A stretch of DNA of 64,000 bases from Oxalobacteraceae bacterium OTU3CAMAD1. GTDB taxonomy: Bacteria > Pseudomonadota > Gammaproteobacteria > Burkholderiales > Burkholderiaceae_D. The stretch spans positions 6,634,001-6,698,000 of the forward strand of contig CP099650.1 in NCBI GenBank assembly GCA_024123915.1, read 5' to 3'. Within the stretch, counting starts at the first letter, position 1, and each line of letters opens with the position of its first letter. A program made the translations under genes and the position numbers. The notes under the pieces were generated by a model. That model saw nothing but the letters and a program-made list of their open reading frames with translations. It had not been told where the DNA came from and did not search any database. Below are positions 1-10,226 of this stretch, piece after piece.

Positions 1-267
1 GCGGAAGCGGCTGCGGACGGCATGGTGGCGCTGACGTTCAGCGACGACGGCGTCGGCATGACGGACGAAGTATTGCGGCGGGTGTTCGATCCGTTTTTCA
101 CCACGCGCATGGGACAGGGCGGGACGGGTTTGGGTATGCACATCGTGTACAACATCGTCAACGCGGCGCTGGGTGGGCGCATCACGGTATCGTCGGCGCC
201 GGGAGCGGGAACGTCGGTGCGGATGCTGTTGCCGCGTTCCGCGCCGCAGCGGGACGCAAGCCGCTAA
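1..267 (+). CDS. Sensor histidine kinase, C-terminal ATPase part (partial at window start)
   Basis: The frame is open at base 1 and stops at 267, so only the last 88 or so residues are here. They form the end of a HATPase_c domain: a G1 box (DDGVGM), an F box (FDPFFTTR) and a G2 box (GTGLGMHIVYNIV), followed by the usual glycine-rich strand and a short charged tail. This is the ATP-binding end of a two-component sensor kinase. The closely spaced F and G2 boxes resemble NtrB/HATPase kinases of the FFTTK type. Sensor domain and partner regulator lie outside the window. The gene ends just before a palindromic repeat and runs convergently towards secA. Confidence 0.85.
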   Translation, partial: AEAAADGMVALTFSDDGVGMTDEVLRRVFDPFFTTRMGQGGTGLGMHIVYNIVNAALGGRITVSSAPGAGTSVRMLLPRSAPQRDASR

Positions 268-286
268 CGCACGCAAAAATCTGAAA

Positions 287-383
287 CACGTAGGGCGGAT
301 TAGGCGGAACGCCGTAATCGGCCATGCATGCGCCGCCGGAACGCATACATGGCCGATTACGCTGCGCTAATCCGCCCTACGTG
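287..383. repeat. REP-like palindromic element, copy A1
   Basis: Outer arms of 17 nt, CACGTAGGGCGGATTAG (287-303) and its exact reverse complement (367-383), flank a second imperfect inverted core around GCCGTAATCGGCCAT / ATGGCCGATTACG. The same arms recur at 12910-13008, 43877-43964 (other orientation) and 63056-63151. It lies between the convergent ends of the histidine kinase and secA. No coding capacity is apparent. Confidence 0.85.
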
Positions 384-390
384 TATCCTA

Positions 391-425
391 AAAAAAACCG
401 GAGCGCTCGGCTCCGGTTTTTGTTT

Positions 426-426
<1 letters not shown>
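391..426 (-). terminator. Intrinsic terminator of secA
   Basis: Stem CCGGAGC (398-404) and GCTCCGG (410-416) with a 5-nt loop, with an A-run on one side and a T-run on the other. It reads as a Rho-independent terminator in either direction. It starts about 10 nt beyond the secA stop codon. Confidence 0.85.
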
Positions 427-3218
<2,792 letters not shown>

Positions 3219-3464
3219 GCTTGAATTCTTGAAAAAACGCCGTTAAAAAAAGCTCTGTAGGTGAAAAACGCCTTACCGCACGGAGTTCGACTATGGCAAA
3301 AGACGGTGATTTTATCATGCGTCCGTGCCAAGGTTGGGTTATTGGCCTATATAACAATACCCCAAGCGTAAACAATGTCACTCAATCAATCAAATTTCCC
3401 CGTGGCGACGCCATGGCAAAGCGGGCTGATGACGGGAAACCGGCGTCGTGCTATGGTTCGCCGC

Positions 3465-3944
3465 ATGCGATTTAATTCCTCCAACGTATCGATCAACCGC
3501 CGCAACCCGGTCGGGGCGACCGACTTCCTGCGCCGCGACGACAAGCTGGCGGCCATGATGCCGGCTATCGAGCGCATGGCGGCGCTGCAAAAAGATTGTG
3601 CAACGGCCTTGCCCGCGATGTTCAAGTATTGCGAAATCCTGGCTTTCGACGACGGCCAGCTGACCTTGTCGCTGCCGAACGCCTCGCTGGCGGCCAAGCT
3701 CAAGCAGCAAATTCCCAAGCTGCAGGAGACGCTGGCGCGGCGCGGCTGGCAGGTAAACGGCGTCAAGCTGCGGGTGCAGATGACCAAGCCGGCCGAGATC
3801 AAGGAGCAGATGCGGGCGCTGTCGCTGCCGGAGGCGGCCGTAACGGCCTTCGACGCGCTGGGCGATACGCTGGAAGATACACCGCAGAACGCCACCTTGA
3901 TCGCCGCGTTAAAGGCGATGGTGGCGCGCCGCCGACCGGCTTAA
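3465..3944 (+). CDS. DUF721 protein, DciA-like helicase-loader candidate
   Basis: About 159 residues with the DUF721 (DciA) core: an N-terminal basic stretch, a KH-like alpha/beta region (LAFDDGQLTLSLPNASLAAKLKQ) and a helical tail. DciA proteins load the replicative helicase DnaB in bacteria lacking DnaC. The family and the lpxC/secA neighbourhood support this role, which is inferred. The start at 3465 (MRFNSSN...) is chosen because the upstream in-frame stretch (open from 3375) does not look like family sequence. No strong Shine-Dalgarno precedes it, so an upstream start cannot be excluded. The gene ends at a palindrome facing lpxC. Confidence 0.8.
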   Translation: MRFNSSNVSINRRNPVGATDFLRRDDKLAAMMPAIERMAALQKDCATALPAMFKYCEILAFDDGQLTLSLPNASLAAKLKQQIPKLQETLARRGWQVNGVKLRVQMTKPAEIKEQMRALSLPEAAVTAFDALGDTLEDTPQNATLIAALKAMVARRRPA

Positions 3945-3966
3945 AAACCCGCACGGCGGCATGCCT

Positions 3967-3993
3967 GGGGTCGTACCCTGCGGGTACGACCCC
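3967..3993. repeat. Compact palindrome, family B copy 1
   Basis: Perfect 12-bp inverted repeat GGGGTCGTACCC / GGGTACGACCCC with a 3-nt loop, lying between the convergent stops of the DUF721 gene (3944) and lpxC (4017). Near-identical copies are at 35292-35319, 37197-37223 and 56370-56397. It could act as a bidirectional 3'-end stem; there is no U-tract. Confidence 0.85.
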
Positions 3994-4016
3994 GCCGTTC
4001 CCGGGTTAAATCGGCG

Positions 4017-4952
4017 TTAAGTTAGCGCCCACTCACGCGCCATCTGGCGCAGATACGACGGCGGAGCCGATTCATTGGTCTCGAACGAGACGATTTCATA
4101 CGCGTCCGGATGCTTGAGCAGTTCCAGCAACAGCTGGTTGTTCAGCGCGTGGCCCGATTTGTGCGCCTCATAACTGGCGAGCAGCGGATGCCCGACCAGA
4201 TACAGATCACCGATCGCGTCCAAAATCTTATGACGCACAAACTCGTCGTCATAGCGCAAGCCGTCGGAATTGAGGATGCGGTACTCATCCATCACGATGG
4301 CGTTCTCCAACGACCCGCCGCGCGCCAGGCCGATGCCGCGCAACATCTCCACGTCCTGCATGAAGCCGAAGGTGCGCGCGCGCGCCACGTCGTGCACATA
4401 GGAGACGTCGCCGAAGTCGACATTGGCGCGCTGCTGCGTGCCGTCGACCGCCGGATGGTTGAATTCGATGAAGAAGTCCAGCTTGAAGCCGTCGTGCGGG
4501 GTCAGGCGCGCCCATTTTTCCTTGTCGCCCTTGCCTTCTCGCACTTCCACCGGTTTCAGCACACGGATGAATTTCTTCGCGACCGGCTGCTCGAGTACGC
4601 CAGCTTGCTGCAGCAGAAACACGAACGACGACGCCGAGCCGTCCATGATGGGGATTTCCTCGGCGCTGACCTCGATATACAGGTTGTCGATGCCGAGGCC
4701 GGCGCAGGCCGACATCAGGTGCTCGACGGTCGAGACCCGGGCGCCGTCCTTGACCAGTACCGACGCCATGCGGGTGTCGCCGACGGCCATGGCGCTGGCG
4801 GGGAATTCCACGACAGGCGACAGGTCGACGCGGCGGAAAACGATGCCCGTATCGGGCTCGGCCGGACGCAGGGTCAGCTCGACCTTGGTGCCGGAGTGCA
4901 GGCCCACACCCGTGGTGCGGACCAGTTCTTTGATGGTGCGTTGTTTTAACAT
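4017..4952 (-). CDS. lpxC: UDP-3-O-acyl-N-acetylglucosamine deacetylase LpxC
   Basis: At 311 residues it has normal LpxC length. It is the zinc deacetylase of the first committed step of lipid A synthesis, in the cytoplasm. The zinc/catalytic signatures are visible: TVEHLMSA (zinc His about residue 78), the [17 protein letters not shown] region (second His and the Asp) and HKSGHALNN (catalytic His). In many relatives lpxC follows ftsZ closely. Here about 10 kb of unrelated genes separate them, and lpxC has its own -10 element directly before the ATG. No good Shine-Dalgarno is seen. Confidence 0.97.
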   Translation of the reverse strand: MLKQRTIKELVRTTGVGLHSGTKVELTLRPAEPDTGIVFRRVDLSPVVEFPASAMAVGDTRMASVLVKDGARVSTVEHLMSACAGLGIDNLYIEVSAEEIPIMDGSASSFVFLLQQAGVLEQPVAKKFIRVLKPVEVREGKGDKEKWARLTPHDGFKLDFFIEFNHPAVDGTQQRANVDFGDVSYVHDVARARTFGFMQDVEMLRGIGLARGGSLENAIVMDEYRILNSDGLRYDDEFVRHKILDAIGDLYLVGHPLLASYEAHKSGHALNNQLLLELLKHPDAYEIVSFETNESAPPSYLRQMAREWALT

Positions 4953-4958
4953 GGTCCG

Positions 4959-4964
4959 ATTATA
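4959..4964 (-). promoter_or_regulatory. Perfect -10 hexamer (TATAAT) just upstream of lpxC
   Basis: On the minus strand TATAAT ends only 6 nt before the lpxC ATG at 4952. A transcript from it would start at or within a base or two of the initiation codon, giving a leaderless or nearly leaderless mRNA. No convincing -35 is seen 16-18 nt upstream, so the promoter assignment is tentative. Confidence 0.45.
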
Positions 4965-5006
4965 ACGAAGTTGAGATCGCCGCGCTGCGGCCAGCGTTTC
5001 CTCGGA

Positions 5007-5867
5007 TCAAGGATGCTCGGCCTCGACATGCACCGCCTCGCGCCGCACCAGATAGATGCCGCTGGCGATGATGATGCCGGCGCCGAGCAAGGTATAGCCG
5101 TCGGGCAGCGTCTGCCACAGCAGCCAATCGATCGCCACGCCCCAGGCCAGCGCCGAGTATTCGAACGGCGCTACCACCGACGCCTTGCCGGTGCTGAAGG
5201 CCTTGGTGATAGCAAGCTGGCCGAAGAAGCCCGACAGCGCCAGCGCCACCAGCACCCAGCTGTCCTCGGCGCGCACCGGCACCCAGTCGCGGTACGACAG
5301 CGCCACGGCGCCGGCGGCCATCATGGTCAGCAGCCAGAACATCATCGACTCGGTGCTATCGGTGCGCGCCAGCACGCGGGCGGCGATGGCCGACATCGCG
5401 TAGCAGGCGGCCGCGGCCAGCACGGCCAGGCCGCCGATGGTCAGGAAGCCGGTGCCTTCCGGGCGCAGCACGACCAGCACGCCGATCAGGCCGACAACGA
5501 TGGCGACACACTGCCCCGGGCCGACCTTCTCCTTCAACACGAACACCGACAGCGCGGTGATCAGCGACGGCGCGATGAAAAAGATCGAATACGCCTCGGC
5601 CAGCGACAGGGACTTCAGGCCGAAGGCGAAAGTGGTCAGCATGGCGATGCCAAGCACGGCGCGGAAAATCTGCATCGACCAGCGGACCGCGAAGATGCCA
5701 CGGAAGGCGCCGCGATAAATGATATAGCCGCACAGCAGCGGCAGCGAGCTCAGCGCGCGCAAAGCGGTCACCTGCATGGCGGGATAGTGGGCGGACAGCA
5801 GCTTCATGGCCGTGTCCATGAACGAGAACATGGCCACGGCGATCAACATCGCGTAGATGCTGTGCAA
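5007..5867 (-). CDS. EamA/DMT-family membrane transporter
   Basis: A protein of about 286-299 residues with ten predicted hydrophobic segments arranged as two EamA repeats, typical of drug/metabolite exporters (DMT superfamily) in the inner membrane. Substrate cannot be read from sequence. The 5' coordinate is the TTG at 5867. No in-frame ATG exists upstream before a stop, and the next ATG (5849) would cut into the first membrane helix. An in-frame CTG at 5906 stands 6 nt after a perfect AAGGAG and adds 13 residues, and may be the true start. An extended -10 lies further upstream, so the gene is probably transcribed alone. Confidence 0.85.
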   Translation of the reverse strand: MHSIYAMLIAVAMFSFMDTAMKLLSAHYPAMQVTALRALSSLPLLCGYIIYRGAFRGIFAVRWSMQIFRAVLGIAMLTTFAFGLKSLSLAEAYSIFFIAPSLITALSVFVLKEKVGPGQCVAIVVGLIGVLVVLRPEGTGFLTIGGLAVLAAAACYAMSAIAARVLARTDSTESMMFWLLTMMAAGAVALSYRDWVPVRAEDSWVLVALALSGFFGQLAITKAFSTGKASVVAPFEYSALAWGVAIDWLLWQTLPDGYTLLGAGIIIASGIYLVRREAVHVEAEHP

Positions 5868-5903
5868 ATTTTCTTTACGAGAAATGGGAGTGGAAACGGA
5901 AGA

Positions 5904-5918
5904 CAGAAGAAGCTCCTT
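5904..5918 (-). promoter_or_regulatory. Shine-Dalgarno AAGGAG with CTG start candidate for the EamA gene
   Basis: On the minus strand AAGGAG (5918-5913) is followed after 6 nt by an in-frame CTG (5906-5904). Neither the TTG at 5867 nor the ATG at 5849 has a ribosome-binding site of this quality. This points to a non-standard CTG start. Confidence 0.5.
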
Positions 5919-6018
5919 GCTACGGGCCCGCTCGGGCCACTGGGAACGTCATCATGGCGACGTCCGGAGCCAGGATCACAGGCGGCACGAATGGTCATCG
6001 GCCGCGCGATCGATACCG

Positions 6019-6027
6019 ATTATAGCA
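6019..6027 (-). promoter_or_regulatory. Extended -10 promoter (TGCTATAAT) of the EamA gene
   Basis: On the minus strand TGC-TATAAT is an extended -10 match. The -35 region is poor (CTGCAA at 17 nt). It would give a leader of roughly 100 nt ahead of the candidate start at 5906. Confidence 0.5.
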
Positions 6028-6065
6028 AGTTGACAATTGCTTTGCAGTAGGTAGAACACCGGGGG

Positions 6066-7082
6066 TCAGGTTCGCTTGCTATTGGCAGCGCGCATAAAAT
6101 CAACGAACGCGCGCAGCTTGCCCGGCATGTGCGTGCGATGCGGATAGTAGAGATGAAAGGCATCGTCCACTTCGGTGTGCCGCCTCAGTATCTGCCGTAG
6201 CATGCCGTTTTCCAGCTCTTGCTTCGCAAAATCTTCGAGGATGAAAGCGATGCCCTGGCCTTGAACTGCGGCATCCAGGACGGATCTCATTTCGTCATAA
6301 ATCAAACGCCCTTGAACGTCGATTTGAACCGTTTGACCGCGATCTTGGAACTTCCACTCATAGAATCTGCCGGCGACGGAATAACGCTGGCGTATGCAGT
6401 CGTGCTTCAGCAATTCATCGATGGTTTCCGGTTCACGCCGCTCGCGGAAGTAATCCGGGGCGGCCACCACTATCCTTTTTTGTACCGGCCCCAGCTGCAC
6501 GGCGACCATGTCGCTTTGCAGTTTTTTTCCCATGCGTATTCCGATATCGAAACCGGCGCTGACGATATCGCTCAGTTGATTATCCAGCGATATCTCGACA
6601 TCGATCAGCGGAAATTGCTCAAGGAACGCTGCCAGGTGCGGCTCAATCAAGATGCGATATGCGACGTATGAGGAATTGACGCGCAACATACCCGACGGTT
6701 GATCCGTCGCGAGCAAGGCTTGCGACAGCGAGCTTTTGATCTGCTCAAGCGCGGGAGCTAATGCCGCATTCAATGACGCCCCGGCCTCGGTCAAACTGAC
6801 GCTGCGTGTCGTGCGATTGAACAGCCGCACATTCAGCTGCGCTTCCACATTTTTGATGGTGCGCGACACCGCCGTCGGCGTGACGCCCATTTCCGCAGCG
6901 GCGCGAGCGAAATTCAAATGCCTGGCGGCAGACTCGAAGGTCAATAGACCGGGCAGATGCACCGGCGGCGAAGGCAGCGCGCCTTCCATGCCCTCGGCGC
7001 GGGCCGCAGGCTCGATTATGACTTTTTTGCTCATACCATATGTTCGTTTATGACTATTCACATCATTATCGCCTATCTCCAT
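6066..7082 (-). CDS. LysR-family transcriptional regulator
   Basis: An N-terminal winged HTH (LLTFESAARHLNFARAAAE, then GVTPTAVSRTIKNVE) is followed by a LysR substrate-binding domain, about 322-338 residues in all. The N-terminal extension beyond the family is unusual. Starts at 7082, 7034 and further in are all possible and none has a clear Shine-Dalgarno. It is divergent from the Old Yellow Enzyme gene with a LysR-type palindrome between them, so that gene is its likely target. It resembles the DsdC/GcvA-like subgroup that regulates neighbouring oxidoreductases. Effector unknown. Confidence 0.9.
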   Translation of the reverse strand: MEIGDNDVNSHKRTYGMSKKVIIEPAARAEGMEGALPSPPVHLPGLLTFESAARHLNFARAAAEMGVTPTAVSRTIKNVEAQLNVRLFNRTTRSVSLTEAGASLNAALAPALEQIKSSLSQALLATDQPSGMLRVNSSYVAYRILIEPHLAAFLEQFPLIDVEISLDNQLSDIVSAGFDIGIRMGKKLQSDMVAVQLGPVQKRIVVAAPDYFRERREPETIDELLKHDCIRQRYSVAGRFYEWKFQDRGQTVQIDVQGRLIYDEMRSVLDAAVQGQGIAFILEDFAKQELENGMLRQILRRHTEVDDAFHLYYPHRTHMPGKLRAFVDFMRAANSKRT

Positions 7083-7095
7083 ACTGGTGAAATCA

Positions 7096-7116
7096 AATAG
7101 CTTCTTCGCCGCTATT
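7096..7116. promoter_or_regulatory. Candidate LysR box (AATAG-N11-CTATT)
   Basis: A perfect 5-bp inverted repeat separated by 11 nt, the T-N11-A type geometry of LysR operators, in the gap between the divergent LysR and ene-reductase genes. It is positioned to control both. Confidence 0.55.
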
Positions 7117-7141
7117 CAACCCATCTATGAAGAACCGAACA

Positions 7142-8311
7142 ATGAGCAAAATTTTCGAGCCTTTAACCCTGCGCGGCGTCACCCTGCGTAACCGCTTCGC
7201 CCTCAGCCCGATGTGCCAGTACACGGCTACCGATGGCTATGCCGGCGATTACCACGCCGTCCACTACGGCCGCTTCGCCCTCGGCGGCTTCGGCCTGCTG
7301 ATGGTCGAGGCCACGGCGGTCTCGCCCGAAGGACGGATCTCGCATGGCGACCTCGGCCTGTGGGATGACGCCCATATTGAAGGTCTCTCGCGCATCGCCG
7401 CGTTTGCCAAATCCTATGGCGCCACACCCGGAATCCAGATCGCCCATGCCGGCCCAAAGGCCAGCATCCAGAGAGCCTTCGAAGGCAACGGTCCGCTGGA
7501 CGACGACGACGCGGCACGCGGTGAACATGCTTGGGAAGTGGTGTCGCCAAGCGCGCGCGCGGTCGCCAAGGGCTGGCTGACGCCCACCGCGTTGGATGCG
7601 AACGGCATCGCCAAGGTACGTTCGGATTTCATCGCTGCGGCACGACGCGCCCTGCGCGCGGGTTTCGAGGTACTGGAACTGCACTACGCGCACGGCTTCT
7701 TGCTCAACGCTTTCCTGTCGCCGCTGACCAACGACCGTACCGATGAATATGGCGGCAGCTTCGAGAACCGCATCCGCCTGCCGCTGGAGATCGCCCGCGA
7801 GGTACGCGAGGTCTGGCCGAAGGACAAGCCGCTGTTTGTGCGCTTGTCGGCGGTCGATGGCAGCAGCAACGGTTGGACCATCCACGACAGTGTCGCTTTC
7901 GCGGCGGCCTTGAAGGCGGTCGGCGTCGACGTCATCGATTGCTCGGCCGGTGGCTTCGGCGTCTACGAATACCCCAGCGGCTATGGCTTCCAGGTACCGT
8001 TCGCCGCGCAGATTCGCCGCGAGGCAAACATCGGCACCATGGCGGTGGGAATGATTAACGATCCGTTGCAGGCTGAATCAGTCATCGCCTCCGGCCAGGC
8101 CGACCTGGTGGCGCTTGGCCATGCGGCTTTGCGCGATCCGCATTTCCCATTGCATGCACAGCGGATATTGGAGGCTGTCAGCCCGGACGCGGCGTATGCC
8201 GACTGGAATATCCAAGCCGGCTGGTGGCTCGGCCACCGCGAAAGCAAACTTCTGCAGTTGGGGCCATGGGCCCCGACGTTGGACACCGCCAAGAATCGCG
8301 GCAGGGATTGA
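7142..8311 (+). CDS. NADH:flavin oxidoreductase, Old Yellow Enzyme family
   Basis: About 389 residues forming an FMN TIM barrel of the YqjM-like OYE class: RNRFALSPMCQYTA near the N-terminus (Cys that tunes FMN), HAGPKAS, HYAHGFLLNAFLSPLTNDRTDEYGGS (the conserved OYE signature) and ALGHAALRDPHFP (phosphate-binding end). Such enzymes reduce activated C=C bonds (enals, enones, maleimides, nitro compounds) with NAD(P)H. The start at 7142 (MSKIFEPL) fits the family; an in-frame ATG at 7127 adds five residues. Followed by two small NTF2-like genes, possibly co-transcribed with the first one. Physiological substrate unknown. Confidence 0.93.
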   Translation: MSKIFEPLTLRGVTLRNRFALSPMCQYTATDGYAGDYHAVHYGRFALGGFGLLMVEATAVSPEGRISHGDLGLWDDAHIEGLSRIAAFAKSYGATPGIQIAHAGPKASIQRAFEGNGPLDDDDAARGEHAWEVVSPSARAVAKGWLTPTALDANGIAKVRSDFIAAARRALRAGFEVLELHYAHGFLLNAFLSPLTNDRTDEYGGSFENRIRLPLEIAREVREVWPKDKPLFVRLSAVDGSSNGWTIHDSVAFAAALKAVGVDVIDCSAGGFGVYEYPSGYGFQVPFAAQIRREANIGTMAVGMINDPLQAESVIASGQADLVALGHAALRDPHFPLHAQRILEAVSPDAAYADWNIQAGWWLGHRESKLLQLGPWAPTLDTAKNRGRD

Positions 8312-8377
8312 CTCCCATCCTGCCGGCCAGAGCGGCCGGCGTTTACAACGACTCGCCTCACAACCAGGAGTAAAAAC

Positions 8378-8761
8378 ATGAACAAACCTACCTACGTGCA
8401 AGACTATCAAGCCATCGTCGAGGTCCTGAACAAGTACAACGAAGGCTGCAAACAGGCCAGGAGCAGCATCATGAAGCCAGCCTTCAACGAGAAGGCCACA
8501 ATGTTTGGCGTCGATGCCGACGGCAAGCTGACCGGTGGCCCGATCCAAACCTTGTTCGACGGCATCGACACCGCGTTCCGCCCTTCGCCTGAAGCCCAAG
8601 GGGCGATCGTCAATGTCGACATCGTCGGCACCGCCGCGAGCGCGCGCATCGACACCAACGACGTCTCGGGCTTTTGCTTCACGGATTTCTTCAACTTGCT
8701 GAAGGTCGACGGCAAGTGGACCGTGGTCAGCAAGATCTACCACACCCACGTCGCGCCTTAA
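8378..8761 (+). CDS. NTF2-like (lumazine-binding-type) protein, cytoplasmic copy
   Basis: A 127-residue single-domain cone-shaped NTF2-like protein of the putative lumazine-binding/SnoaL type (start YVQDYQAIVEVLNKYNEGC, end DGKWTVVSKIYHTH). A good AGGAG precedes the ATG. It has no signal peptide. Its close paralogue follows at 8861 with a signal peptide added. Function unknown: NTF2-like folds serve as small-molecule isomerases, binding proteins or subunits. The neighbouring ene-reductase suggests a role in handling the same small molecule (inference). Confidence 0.8.
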   Translation: MNKPTYVQDYQAIVEVLNKYNEGCKQARSSIMKPAFNEKATMFGVDADGKLTGGPIQTLFDGIDTAFRPSPEAQGAIVNVDIVGTAASARIDTNDVSGFCFTDFFNLLKVDGKWTVVSKIYHTHVAP

Positions 8762-8783
8762 CGCCAGGTCTTCCTCTACACGC

Positions 8784-8823
8784 ACGGCAGAACCTTGCTT
8801 CCGCAATGTCTGCCGTTTTTTTC
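8784..8823 (+). terminator. Intrinsic terminator after the first NTF2-like gene
   Basis: Stem ACGGCAGA (8784-8791) and TCTGCCGT (8809-8816) with a 17-nt loop followed by a run of T. It separates the ene-reductase/NTF2 unit from the second, secreted paralogue. Confidence 0.75.
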
Positions 8824-8860
8824 AGCCGATGAATCATCTCTTCCCTTTAAAGAGAACTAA

Positions 8861-9340
8861 ATGAAAACAACTTTTATCAAAGCCTTGTTCTTCGCGGCAA
8901 TCATTGCTGGCGCGGGCCTGACTGCCCAGGCACAGGCTGCCAACGGTCAACCCATGAGCAAACCTATTTACGTGCAAGAATACAAAGCCATCGTCGAGGT
9001 GCTGAACAAGTACAACGACGGCTGCAAACAGGCAAAGAGCAGCATCATGAAGCCGGCCTTCAGCGAGCAGGCGACCATCTTCGGCGTCGATGCCAAGGGC
9101 AAACTGATGGGCGGTCCGATCCAGGGGCTGTTCGACGCCATCGACAAACCGCCATTCCGCCCTTCACCCGAAGCCCAGGGTGTCATCGTCAGCATCGACA
9201 TCGTCGGCATCGCCGCCAGCGCGCGCGTCGACACCGACGATGTCTCCGGTTTCTCCTTCACCGACTTCTTCCACCTGCTGAAGGTCGACGGCAAGTGGAC
9301 CGTGGTCAGCAAGATCTACCACACCCACGTCGCGCCCTGA
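8861..9340 (+). CDS. NTF2-like (lumazine-binding-type) protein, secreted paralogue
   Basis: At 159 residues it has a clear Sec signal peptide (basic start, hydrophobic core, AQA-QAA cleavage region near residue 25-27) and then a domain nearly identical to the 127-residue protein just upstream, down to the same C-terminal end. This is a tandem duplication in which one copy was rerouted to the periplasm. It has its own leader after a terminator, so the two may be regulated separately. Ligand or reaction unknown. Confidence 0.82.
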   Translation: MKTTFIKALFFAAIIAGAGLTAQAQAANGQPMSKPIYVQEYKAIVEVLNKYNDGCKQAKSSIMKPAFSEQATIFGVDAKGKLMGGPIQGLFDAIDKPPFRPSPEAQGVIVSIDIVGIAASARVDTDDVSGFSFTDFFHLLKVDGKWTVVSKIYHTHVAP

Positions 9341-9452
9341 GCTCTTGACCGGGCTCGTCTAAAAAATTCTCGTAGGGCTGTCGAATTCGTCGGCCCTCGT
9401 TCGTCGTCATCATGAAATACCTTTTATCATGCGGTATCACCATGGAGGCGTC

Positions 9453-9851
9453 ATGAACAAACAAGTGATCTTCAACCTCGCGGTCAAGGACCTCGACAAG
9501 TCCAAAGCGTTCTTTTCCGCTCTGGGCTTTGGCTTCAAGCCAGAATTTAGCAGCGAGCAAGCGGCCTACATGGTCATCGTGGACGACAGCATTCATGCCA
9601 TGCTCATGACCGAAACCTTCTTCCAGTCCTTGATCGACAAACCCCTCGCGCAAGCCAGGGAAGCCAATGAAGTCATCATCTGCCTGAGCTGCGAGAGCCG
9701 CGACGAGGTGGACAGCCTGATCGCCAAAGCGGTCGCCGCCGGCGGGCGCACGCCGCACCCGCCGGAGGATCACGGCTTTATGTACGACCAGGGCTTCGAG
9801 GATCTGGACGGCCACCTGTGGAACCTCGTGTGGACGGCGCCCCAGGCCTGA
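9453..9851 (+). CDS. VOC-family (glyoxalase/bleomycin-resistance-like) protein
   Basis: A protein of 132 residues with the two beta-alpha-beta-beta-beta units of the vicinal oxygen chelate fold (LAVKDLDKSKAFFSALGFGFKPEF; GFEDLDGHLWNLVW at the end). The start at 9453 follows GGAGG at proper distance; the ATG at 9429 lacks one. It resembles PhnB/extradiol-type lactoylglutathione-lyase relatives. Metal ligands and substrate cannot be settled by eye. Stop is 5 nt from the convergent small gene. Confidence 0.85.
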   Translation: MNKQVIFNLAVKDLDKSKAFFSALGFGFKPEFSSEQAAYMVIVDDSIHAMLMTETFFQSLIDKPLAQAREANEVIICLSCESRDEVDSLIAKAVAAGGRTPHPPEDHGFMYDQGFEDLDGHLWNLVWTAPQA

Positions 9852-9856
9852 CCGAG

Positions 9857-10045
9857 CTATTTCTCCTTGCCGCCGACGCCGCCCAGCGACTCGGCCACTG
9901 CCTTGTCCACGGCCGGCGCGGCGGGTGGTTGCTCCGGCGCATGGCCCGTCTTGCGCGCCTGTTCCGACTGCTGATCGGTGCTGACCTCCTCGGCCACCTG
10001 GTCGTCGGCCGGCAGCAGAGTATCTGATCGTTGCTGAGTTTTCAT
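9857..10045 (-). CDS. Small hydrophilic protein of unknown function (62 aa)
   Basis: A short open frame with a strong GAAGGAG Shine-Dalgarno ahead of the ATG at 10045. The product is polar and low-complexity (many Gln, Glu, Ala, Pro), with no membrane segment or known motif and a Gly-Gly-rich end. The ribosome-binding site is the main reason to call it. It might be a small stress or adaptor protein, but nothing shows that. Confidence 0.55.
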   Translation of the reverse strand: MKTQQRSDTLLPADDQVAEEVSTDQQSEQARKTGHAPEQPPAAPAVDKAVAESLGGVGGKEK

Positions 10046-10226
10046 CGCTCGCTCCTTCAAAAATAGATAGACCAATGGCGGACGCCAAGGTTGCTCGGAC
10101 GCTCCCGCCCCGCTTCAGAATTTTCTGAAAAAATTATAGCGCCGACGCCTACGCGCATGCGGCACGCTTGGCGCTGGCGAGCGCGCTCTGCCCGTCATAT
10201 GCTGGCCTGACTCAGGGAGACAGAAG

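Noticed and set aside
287..383. Family A repeats as a CRISPR array or insertion-sequence ends
   Set aside because: Copies are single and far apart, with no regularly spaced spacers, no cas genes and no transposase or target-site duplication around them.
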